A stretch of 17,238 nt of DNA from NCBI GenBank assembly GCA_014621425.1, contig JAANBB010000659.1, positions 1-17,238 of the forward strand, given 5' to 3'. Positions 8,820 through 17,238 of the stretch are shown piece by piece; positions within the stretch are counted from its first letter, which is position 1; every line of letters starts with the position of its first letter. Position numbers and translations under genes: made by a program. Origin of the DNA: Cylindrodendrum hubeiense (Eukaryota; Ascomycota; Sordariomycetes; Hypocreales; Nectriaceae). Under the pieces are notes generated by a model that had not been told where the DNA came from, ran no database searches, and saw only the letters and a list, made by a program, of their open reading frames with translations.

Positions 8820-9233
8820 CGGTCACGGCACGGCCATTTGTTTATTTGCATGGGGATACAGGGAGTTTGGGAGTTACATCGAATATCATTCATGGCGGCG
8901 GAAACGCTTCGACCGCAATTGTCCAAATCAACTCAACACAGTTACACATACACAACCACAAAATCACGCAGATACCGGAGCTTTGATAGGTTCACAAAGC
9001 CATTTCAATGCATCATGACATTTTTATGCAACCCTAGATGCGCCGACTTTTCACACGCCCAGCTTTTCTCCGGATTCAAAGTCAAAACTCCCAATATATC
9101 AATCCGTCACATCTCTTCACGTCTCTGGCCAGGGCAGCTCCCTGGCATGGGCATTACGAAACGAAACGAGCAATCCAGGTTTCCCAACGACAAGAGTCGT
9201 TGTTCTCTCTCTCCTTGACATGCTAACGCAAGC
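8820..9233. other. Convergent 3' region
   Basis: About 410 bp between the stop codons of the membrane-protein gene and the DAHP synthase gene. Overlapping short frames exist but none shows family features. It presumably holds both 3' untranslated regions. No strong canonical AATAAA was seen on either strand. Confidence 0.45.
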
Positions 9234-10749
<1,516 letters not shown>

Positions 10750-11027
10750 TATCACAAAAGATTGTGAAATAGGGTGTGGTGGTGCTGGTGTTTTGGAGAG
10801 TTTGATCGGGTTTGGTGGGGGTAGACACAAAAGCTGGTATGGTACGGCGGAGGAGGGGGAGGGTCGGTGTGTAAGGTGTGGGTGCAAGTAAACAACCACG
10901 ACAAGAGGTGAAGAAGAACTGGATCAACGGGGACAGCCGAGGATCTGGGGAATAAGCAGCTTCGAGATTTGGTATGAGAGAAGAAGAAGGAGAGAGAAAG
11001 AAATTTGAGGAGCTGTCCAGGAGTTGT
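10750..11027 (-). promoter_or_regulatory. ATG-free CT-rich leader of DAHP synthase
   Basis: Upstream of the start codon no ATG occurs on the minus strand until 11030-11028. The minus strand is strongly CT-rich over 10970-11010 (complement of GAGAAGAAGAAGGAGAG), as is common at fungal transcription starts. This fits a leader of up to about 250-280 nt. Confidence 0.45.
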
Positions 11028-11043
11028 CATAAGCTTGAGTGAG

Positions 11044-11050
11044 TGAGTCA
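11044..11050. promoter_or_regulatory. TGAGTCA, Gcn4/CPC1-type (AP-1-like) site
   Basis: A perfect palindromic TGA(C/G)TCA heptamer about 295 bp upstream of the DAHP synthase start, just outside the CT-rich leader. Gcn4 (yeast) and CPC1/CpcA (filamentous fungi) bind this sequence and induce amino acid biosynthesis genes, including DAHP synthases, on amino acid starvation. A 7-mer can arise by chance; placement and gene function make it credible. Confidence 0.55.
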
Positions 11051-11261
11051 AAGCCACCAGAAAACCCCAAAAGGTACATTGTACATGTTCTGTACTTGGT
11101 GCCTCGACACAATAAACCCCATCGGAGTAGCCTCGGAGCGGGCTCCACCGAGGGGTTGTTTACCGGAACCGCTCCGGGGCCACCTTGGCTTCAGTTGGAC
11201 GTAGTACTGCTAAGTAACACCCATTGCAAGCCATGTAGGCCCAGGCCTTTGATCCTGGCGC

Positions 11262-11290
11262 GTCAGCGGGCAATGCCCGTGTCAGCGGGC
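11262..11290. repeat. 10-bp direct repeat flanking a small hairpin
   Basis: GTCAGCGGGC occurs at 11262-11271 and again at 11281-11290. The first copy's end forms a perfect 5-bp stem, CGGGC (11267-11271) with GCCCG (11275-11279), around AAT. Non-coding; function unknown. Confidence 0.5.
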
Positions 11291-12835
11291 TCGGCGGCTT
11301 ATTGCTACGAATCCTACGTCAGGGCCCTCACAAATTTGCAATGGTCCAAGCTCAATTGGGCGGTTTTTCTGGAAACGAAGCACCAGCTCTGTCTTGCACA
11401 GTAGCTTGAGCCAGTCACCACTTTTTTTTCCTGGCAGAAGTCGACAAAAAACAACACACTAGTGCCGGCCCAAGGGTTGGTTGTCAGTCCGTTCGTCTGT
11501 ACATCTCGCTGCCTGTACGTAAATATTTGGTGAGCAGGATTTTTTAAGTTTCCCTAGAGGCAGTGGACGAGAACAATGGCACGACGTGCGAGGTTGCTCT
11601 GCATGGAGTCCAACATGTCTCCCCGGAGTCCGTCCTAGGATCGGAAGTTTGGACAAAAGCAAAGACGCTGGATGAGGGGGAATGCAGCACCCTCTTTGGC
11701 TGTGCATCCCTCCCGCTGCATATATCCGTCCGCTGTCCATTCAGGAACCGAGGCGATGTCGGCATGCACAGGGAAGGGAGATGGATGGGCGGGAAGCGCG
11801 ACATGATGGGCCGAGCGAGACGTGTGGCGTGAACACACAGGATGAATGGATGGAAAAAGCGAGACCCTATGAAGGTTTTCATCCTGGCCAGCAACCACAA
11901 CACAATCGTGGAGAAAACCCAGCTTGTCACTCCAGCAAATATCTCGCGCCAGCATGGGCTAGTAGTAGCTTCGGGATCGATCCAGCAACTAATCAATTAA
12001 CGTCTTCGGTCATGCGGAGAAGAACAAGCAGGAAAAAAATGGCGCCGGGCCTCGCGGTGGTTTGCAGCCGGCCCCCATGTCCAGTGCCCCAGTCTTGTAC
12101 TCCCGTTGCTCCTAGTGCCATGGCAGCTTGCGTTGTGTGGTACCATGGTGGCACAACCAATTGGCGGCCCCGGGAAACCAACGTGTAAGGGTGTCTCGCA
12201 TCGCAACCGAAGAGGTTTGCCTGTGTGGTATATCAGGGGGTATAGACGGTTAGACAGTATGGGTTTGTTGACGCTTATTAACATCTGCATTGTTGATTTT
12301 ATTTGGTCGAGTCGCCGGTACTCTGCCAATATCGTTATGGCATTGACTTGGTGAGCTGGTCTCGTAATGCACGGTGTTTGTCGGGAACTCGTATAGGTAG
12401 CATCTTTTTATTACCATACGACTCGCTTGCATGCCCAATGGAAGAAATATCCGAAGCAAGAGCACGGCGACCTCGATTCAGACTGACAGGTTCACCCGGG
12501 TCGGCTTTCTTTGGCCTGGAGTTGTCGCAGAAAACTACCCTACACCTAAAGCGACTTCCCTCTCCAAGATGGTGGAACCGGGACATGCCCTAGAGCCAAT
12601 GGCCGTCGGGGACGCATCCAGCAACGTCGCAGCCCTCATAGCGCGTGTCAGTATCAAACCGCTCTTGGCAGCGTCGTCCCGTCTTTCGATACAGCGAAAC
12701 ACCATTGAAACCCAACCTGGAAGACAACCCCCACGTCGGGAACTCGAGGACACTGGGATAGCACGCACGTACGGATCTGTTCTCGAGATGACGCTGTTCT
12801 CCCGGGCCAATTCCTCAGCGGGACCCGAGGACCGG

Positions 12836-12870
12836 GGCCGTGGTCGTGGCCGTGGTCATGGCCATGGCCC
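12836..12870. repeat. 12-bp tandem repeat, about three copies
   Basis: GGCCGTGGTCGT (12836-12847), GGCCGTGGTCAT (12848-12859) and a partial GGCCATGGCCC (12860-12870) form a short tandem array. On the minus strand one frame reads as Gly-His-Asp-His, which looks like repeat-driven translation rather than a real protein. Confidence 0.65.
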
Positions 12871-13103
12871 GTGAGTCCCCTACGGCTGGCTTCCCGGCGA
12901 GCCCGCCGACCCCGTGACTCTGCTGTCGATGGAGAAGGCCTGTCAGTGATGACAATTACAGTGGCGAGATTCGTGTCCGCTTGGGTGCTAACGAGGATCA
13001 TGGCCGCTATGTAGAGCAGGGAATTACCTAACTGTGTTTAGCATCAAGCTCCCAAAAGCACAGTCAACAAATACACTGCCTGTTTGAGACGCGCCGCGAG
13101 TTT

Positions 13104-13134
13104 ATGTGTGCGTGGGTGCGCGTGTGTGTGTGGC
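13104..13134. repeat. GT-rich imperfect microsatellite
   Basis: Alternating G/T with a few C interruptions (ATGTGTGCGTGGGTGCG, then GTGTGTGTGTGG). It marks the left edge of the ATG-poor leader of the next gene. Probably simple sequence. Confidence 0.55.
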
Positions 13135-13251
13135 GGCCCACCATAACGGTTCCCTCCCCTCAATTCTCGGGGCTGCTTTGGTGCACTATTACGACGTCCG
13201 CCAACACGACCATCGGCATTGACAACTTCACACCACCACCCCCTTTTCTCA

Positions 13252-13270
13252 TTGATTCATTCATTCATTC
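13252..13270. repeat. ATTC/CATT tetranucleotide run
   Basis: About four to five imperfect CATT units (TTGATTCATTCATTCATT). Simple-sequence repeat within the presumed leader. Confidence 0.55.
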
Positions 13271-13459
13271 CCTAACCAAGGCGCCTAATTGACAGTCTCT
13301 CCTGTGGCTGTTCCGCCTGTTGATTCCCACGATCGTACTACACTTTTACTGTCATTAATACTTTGCCGGCTTCTTTTCTTGACTGCATCCATCCTCCCAG
13401 GCTGTGCTTGGTGGACAGTGTTGCATCGTCACTCCTTCACTCCTTCACTTCCATCGCTC

Positions 13460-13485
13460 CATCGTTCATTCACATCGTTCATTCA
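13460..13485. repeat. Exact 13-bp tandem duplication
   Basis: CATCGTTCATTCA occurs at 13460-13472 and again immediately at 13473-13485. It is preceded by a similar CACTCCTT duplication (13430-13445). Both lie in the presumed leader and are probably slippage products. Confidence 0.65.
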
Positions 13486-13812
13486 CACGCTTTTAATCCT
13501 CTCGCCACAAGCTTCCACCTTAAAAATCATTATTAATTCGGCACCCAACCTTGGTATCCTGCTGGCTACCTACCTCAACAGCCAGGCGCCCGCCCGTTAC
13601 CCGACCACCCCATTGTACTTGTCTTACCGTGCACCCCTCACGCCCGTTGTTCCTTTTTCTGCTTTCCTTTTGTCGTCATCGCTGCCTGCCCCAGCTTGCC
13701 CAGCTTCAACCAGGCCACCTACCAACGCCGGACCCCGAGCCACCAGACTCTGCCACCGTCAGCGACCTGCTACAGCGCCGTCTGCAGCTGACTACGCAGT
13801 ACCTTACACTGG

Positions 13813-13926
13813 ATGCAGGCACCGCCCTCAGCCCCCTCACTGCTGCTGGCCCACTATCACGGCACTATCGCGTATCGCCTACCCGCTAGCCCAGGCGCCT
13901 CTCTCGACCCTCTCGAACAGAGGTAG
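13813..13926 (+). other. Upstream ORF (37 codons) in the long leader
   Basis: The only ATG in the ATG-poor leader opens a 37-codon frame ending at TAG 13924-13926, 262 nt before the main start. It is in a different frame from the main ORF. If the leader is transcribed as inferred, this uORF would be read first and could lower or condition translation of the main protein. The peptide has no recognisable feature. Confidence 0.35.
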
Positions 13927-14188
13927 TACCGCCAGGCCGACCACGGCCGCCACCTGCCTTCCGACCTCCTCCCTCCCTCACGCCGCAACTCAGCAGCTCC
14001 CCTTCTCTCCTCGTCCTGCACACGCATTCGTTGCCTGTCTTTATCATCATCAGCATCACCGCCAGCTTTCAATTAGCCCCCGGTTCCGTCACTGGACGCC
14101 ACCTGCACGCACCGCACGCACGACACCTGCGATCAGGACCCTCTCCCCCACTCCAACCACCCGGAGAGACAACGGACGACGGTCCCTC

Positions 14189-15378
14189 ATGGCTACTCCA
14201 CCCGCATTAACACCCAGACCAGACCACAGCTACCAACACCTTCCGCCTGCCCACCGTCCCCTTCACTTGCAACCATTTTTCGCAAAGGGGCGTATCGACA
14301 CTGCCCCCGACATGTTTGCCGCACCGCATTATTCGGAGACCATGTCCGAGGCCCAGCGGAAGCGGGCGCGAGAGGAGGAGGAGGATGCCGGCAACGGCTC
14401 CATGAGCTTTGGCGAACACCGAAACGTGAGCCGGAACCTCCCACCCGGTGCTCTTCCCTATGCTCAATGCTAACTGTCGCCTAGAAACGAGTCCAGTGTC
14501 TCCCTCTCCGAACCTCCCCGCGTGTCTCTCAGCAATGGTTGCCCCCATCGTCCATGACCCCCCAGAACTCCGACTCGGACGACCAGCCTCCCCAGTCTCA
14601 CTTCTCTCCATGGTCTTCGTCTATGGGAATGTCCTCACAGCCCCAGCAATATGTCGATATGGATATGATGTCTATGACATCCCAGGAACATCAGAACCAC
14701 CCTGCCGACGCCACCAATTCGCAATCTGACAACGCCAACGGCCGAATGCCCACCCCAATCCAACCCAGTTTCGCTGCCCAGGTTAGAGGCCAGCAATGTG
14801 AATGGGCTGGCCCTGGCCCAGCTGTGACAAGCCTCAACGGAATCGTCAATCTTGGTCATCAACAGACTGGCTTTTCCGATGAGCAATGCGTTCCCCTCAA
14901 CTCGGCTTCCTCCAGCGCCTGGCAGGCCGTTCAAAACAACCGACGCTTGCCTTCGCCCATTTCCGAGGGCGACGATTCAATGTTCAGCCAGGCCATTGCT
15001 TCACCCGGAATGTCCTTCGACATGGGTATTCCCATCGATGAGTCGGCGGAGTTCGAGTACATTGCGCCCCAACCATCGCCCCCGCACGCAATGGAACATC
15101 CCAACGCCATGATGGATGTTGAATCGGAGTCTCCGCCACAGGCTGCCGATGAAGAGGACCCGACGACGCCTTCTCCCAACCGGAGAGGCCATACCCGCAG
15201 TCGGCACACCGTCAACAACTGGACTTGGCAGCCAGGGATGAAGAAGAGCTTCAGTATCGGATACCGGGTCGACTGTGAGAAATGCCGACTAAAGGTGCCT
15301 GGGCATTTCAACCACATCATCGTCTCTCAGGGGAGTGAGACGACAATTGTGGACCCAAAAGACCATGCAACGCTGTAG
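14189..15378 (+). CDS. Conserved-looking fungal protein with C-terminal CxxC-x6-HxxH motif
   Basis: Function unknown. Exon 1 is 14189-14425 (79 codons, phase 0), the intron 14426-14484 (59 nt, GTGAGC donor, TGCTAAC branch, CTAG acceptor), exon 2 14485-15378; 376 aa. Other in-frame starts are 14312 (335 aa) and 14342 (325 aa, best context, A at -3); 14189 has a poor context (C at -3), so the shorter forms may be the main products. Seen: a basic-acidic patch RKRAREEEEDAG at 55-66, then KRVQCLPLRTSPR across the splice junction (possible nuclear signals). A long Gln/Ser/Pro/Met-rich, probably disordered middle contains short blocks such as MPTPIQPSF and RLPSPISEGDD. A compact C terminus includes HTRSRHTVNNWTW, MKKSFSIGYR and CEKCRLKVPGHFNH (343-356), a possible zinc site. 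The KR-x-QCLPLRTSP and CxxC...PGH blocks match a fungal hypothetical family as I recall it. A nuclear regulatory role is a guess from composition and the long leader. Confidence 0.8.
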
Positions 15379-16216
15379 GATAGTGCAGTAAGGCCCTTGA
15401 ATTGGGCAGAGAAGCGACGCGGATTGAGAAGCCTCTGCGGGAAGGCACATGGCCCTAGCATGCTTACACTCGAAGCACATGAGGAATGGGGCAGACAAGC
15501 AGCACCCAGATGTGATGGAGTTTTTGGTAACCCCCCAATATTGTGGCCGACAGAGTCAGAATGTGGCGGATGTGGAAAGATCAGAGGGTAAGAGTTGATG
15601 GAGATATTCGTGGCAGGCTACGCGAGAAAGCCAAACGGAGTACTACGGAGTGGAATTTGGTTCATGGGAACGGATTGCTTGCTGGATGGATTTGAGAATG
15701 GACTACGGACAACGCCTTTTACCCTTTTCTTTTGTCAAATTGGGGCGTTAAATGTCAGGAGCAGGGCGGTTTTACAGAAAGCGTTTGCTAATATCGGGTA
15801 AATTATATAACAACACGGACAATGGGGCGAAAGGTCTAGGATTGAGTAGATCGACCTAGAAGACGGTCTAGGTATAGATGGCAGAATCAAATGACGACCA
15901 TCATCAGCGTCAATCAACCCTTATCAAGCATTTCTCATATGACTCCGCTGCAAGTGAAGACATGAACCGTGAAGATCAATGCACCAGGACGTGAAGCAAG
16001 AGAGTGGAATCAATGACTACCGTGTTTTCAATCGCTTGGTATTTTAAAAGTAAGGTAAAGTAGGGCTTGGTTTCCCCATGGTGATACATACAAGATGGTA
16101 CCCCGACGCCGTCTAATGCACTGCCAATCTACACAGTATGATACACTCTTTTTTGCCCGGAACACGTACATCTTGTTTCCATCGTTTCGTCTCACTCATC
16201 TTCCTTCATCATTCGC
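15379..16216. other. Convergent 3' region
   Basis: About 840 bp between two convergent stop codons, presumably both 3' untranslated regions. It is moderately AT-rich on the right (15720-16160). It contains GGAGTACTACGGAGT-like sequence (15638-15652) and CTAGG repeats at 15833-15873. Short open frames have no family features. Confidence 0.45.
15833..15873. repeat. GGTCTAGG direct repeats with 7-bp hairpin
   Basis: GGTCTAGG occurs at 15833-15840 and 15865-15872. ACCTAGA (15854-15860) pairs perfectly with TCTAGGT (15867-15873) around a 6-base loop. It sits in the 3' region between convergent genes and could form an RNA hairpin in either transcript. Confidence 0.5.
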
Positions 16217-17178
16217 TCACCAGAATCGCCACCAAGACTTCTTGCTGGGCGCAGGCTCCAGACCCAGCTGGTCCAGGCTGCCTCCGGCCCGCTGGTTCTC
16301 CTTCTCCTTCTCCCAGGCGCCGCGGGCCTTGTTCTCGATTGATCGGACCAAGTCGCTCTCGCGCACGCCCGTCGAGTCGTCCTCCTCGCACAGGCTCTCG
16401 TAGCCCAATCGCTCCTGGGAGGTGCCGACATCCTCGCCCTGCTCCCCGCGGCCGAGCATGCCGGAGAAGACGCCCAAGACACCCTTGCCCGTCTTCTTGG
16501 AACTGTCGGCGTCGGCGCCGCCTTCTTGGTTGGACTTGAAGTTCTCCTCAAAGTGGGTGCGGGTCATGGGCGCGGCAAGTAGTGGCGGCAGCTTGACGCC
16601 CTTCGCCTCGGCCTCGGCGTTGGCCTCCTCGACGAGCAAGATCTGCTCCTCGGTAGCCTCGCCCTTGAGGTATGCCAGGCGGGCGCTGGCAAGCTCGTTG
16701 GCTTCGAGCTTCTTCTGGGCCTCGACCCATTCAGCGCGGCGGGCGCGGTTGTATCGGAGCATATCCCATACCGAGTAGATACTGACTACACCGGCAACGG
16801 CTGTGAAAGGCGTGTTAGAACTCCGACGTCCATACGAATCTCTAGACACGGTATATCCGGAAATATGCTGCACAGAGCCTGACGAGGCAAAAACGTACCC
16901 GTGAATACCACAATGCCTCCAACGGTCCACCTGTGCGCGAAGTCGAGGAAGCGCCTGGAGGCATCGAGAACCTTGTCCGTCTTGCTAATCTGGGCCTTCT
17001 GAGCGGCGAGATGGGCGTGCCGTAGACGGCGCACACGCTGCTCGGGCGACTCGCCGGGGATGCGCGGTGTCTTGGGAGCTGCGGCGGACCCGCCGACTGA
17101 CTTTGAGGTTGCGTGGGGGATGGTGGACGTGAAGCGGGTTGCGTCCTTGACACTGCGGGGCCCGATTCTAGACGCCAT
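16217..17178 (-). CDS. COX14-type cytochrome c oxidase assembly protein
   Basis: Likely a fungal COX14-family protein (cytochrome c oxidase assembly, mitochondrial inner membrane), which in yeast acts with Mss51 and Cox1 to couple Cox1 synthesis to assembly. Exon 1 runs 17178 down to 16899 (93 codons plus one base), the intron 16898-16801 (98 nt, GTACGT ... CACAG), exon 2 16800 down to 16217; 287 aa. Seen: a basic Ser/Thr-rich N terminus (MASRIGPRSVKDATRF), the conserved-looking EQRVRRLRHAHLAAQKAQIS and LDFAHRWTVGGIV, and a single membrane span (about 84-105) that crosses the splice junction, followed by SVWDMLRYNRARRAEWVEAQ. After this comes a long acidic, Ala/Glu-rich C-terminal part with RLGYESL-EEDDSTGVR and a WWRFW end. 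Yeast Cox14 is only about 70 aa, so the C-terminal 180 residues are extra. Family assignment is from recalled features of fungal homologues; the role of the tail is unknown. Confidence 0.8.
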
Positions 17179-17238
17179 GGTGAAAGATTTGCGAAGAGGC
17201 GGCTGCGTCTCCGTCTCGCTGTGTGGTCGTCTTCGAAG
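17179..17238 (-). promoter_or_regulatory. Start of the COX14-like gene leader
   Basis: The last 60 bases lie just upstream of the minus-strand ATG. The immediate context on the coding strand is TTTCACCATGG, with A at -3 and G at +4, a favourable start context. No further ATG is seen on the minus strand to the window edge. The promoter itself lies outside. Confidence 0.4.

Larger units (their letters stand above)
11051..13103. other. About 2 kb without a supportable gene
   Basis: Open frames up to 150 codons occur on both strands (for example 11544-11996 minus and 12431-12874 plus) but they overlap one another, are rich in Ser/Arg/Pro/Cys and show no domain, signal peptide or family motif. 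No tRNA-like A/B boxes were recognised. Base composition is not AT-skewed, so there is no sign of a RIP-degraded transposon. It contains a short repeat/hairpin at 11262-11290 and a 12-bp tandem repeat at 12836-12870. It may be regulatory DNA for the DAHP synthase and the gene at 14189, or encode a non-coding transcript. Confidence 0.45.
13135..14188 (+). promoter_or_regulatory. Long CT/AC-rich leader with a single upstream ATG
   Basis: Between the ATG at 13104 and the in-frame ATG at 14189 the + strand carries only one ATG (13813). The region is C- and T-rich, full of short CATT/CATCG repeats, and one frame stays open for nearly 400 codons without an ATG until 14189. This is what a long transcribed leader of a fungal regulatory gene looks like. 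CTAAC at 13273-13277 followed by GACAG ending 13296 resembles the 3' end of a leader intron, but no convincing donor is fixed. The transcription start is not determined. Confidence 0.5.

Noticed and set aside
12431..12874. 147-codon open frame ending in a Gly-Arg/Gly-His repeat
   Set aside because: The repeat comes from a 12-bp tandem array, and the rest has no family feature or codon bias like the real genes.
13289..14188. Upstream 300 codons of the open frame leading into the unknown protein
   Set aside because: There is no ATG in this stretch of the frame, and the composition is CT/AC-rich simple sequence; read as leader instead.

Overview
The window looks like a gene-dense nuclear segment from a filamentous ascomycete (Pezizomycotina, probably a Sordariomycete). 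Five of seven genes carry one or two spliceosomal introns. Most introns are 56-98 nt with GTRNG-type donors and CTRAC-like branch sites close to a YAG acceptor. Leaders are pyrimidine-rich, codons are biased towards C at the third position, and several proteins are recognisable fungal mitochondrial or biosynthetic types. No prokaryotic, viral or transposon signature was seen. One ambiguous base (n, 8016) indicates draft sequence.

Layout, left to right. 1-972: no convincing gene, ending in the leader of a small alpha/beta hydrolase (973-1936, +, one intron). 1937-3018: intergenic, with TAGGTACC-type palindromic repeats and two small upstream ORFs. 3019-6057 (+): an intronless M1 zinc aminopeptidase with a basic, Ser/Pro/Arg-rich N-terminal extension that may be a mitochondrial presequence. 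6058-6721: AT-rich 3' region shared with the convergent gene at 6722-7937 (-), a mitochondrial large-subunit ribosomal protein of the mL50 type. A 287-bp divergent promoter with a CCAAT box separates this from a Cys-rich type I membrane protein of unknown function (8225-8819, +). That gene converges on a class I DAHP synthase (9234-10749, -, two introns, the first unusually long), whose upstream region holds a perfect TGAGTCA (Gcn4/CPC1-type) site. 11051-13103 is about 2 kb without a supportable gene. From about 13100 a roughly 1-kb leader nearly free of ATG leads into a conserved-looking fungal protein of unknown function (14189-15378, +, one intron) that ends in a CxxC-x6-HxxH motif. It converges on a COX14-type cytochrome oxidase assembly factor (16217-17178, -, one intron).

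The genes do not form an evident pathway or cluster. Two, possibly three, products are mitochondrial (mL50, COX14-like, perhaps the aminopeptidase isoform). DAHP synthase is the entry to the shikimate pathway. The hydrolase belongs to a family known from secondary metabolism but has no biosynthetic neighbours here. The points most worth following are the uncharacterised proteins at 8225-8819 and 14189-15378, the long ATG-poor leader of the latter, the long regulatory-looking first intron of the DAHP synthase gene, and the alternative N terminus of the aminopeptidase. I found no convincing new multi-gene system.
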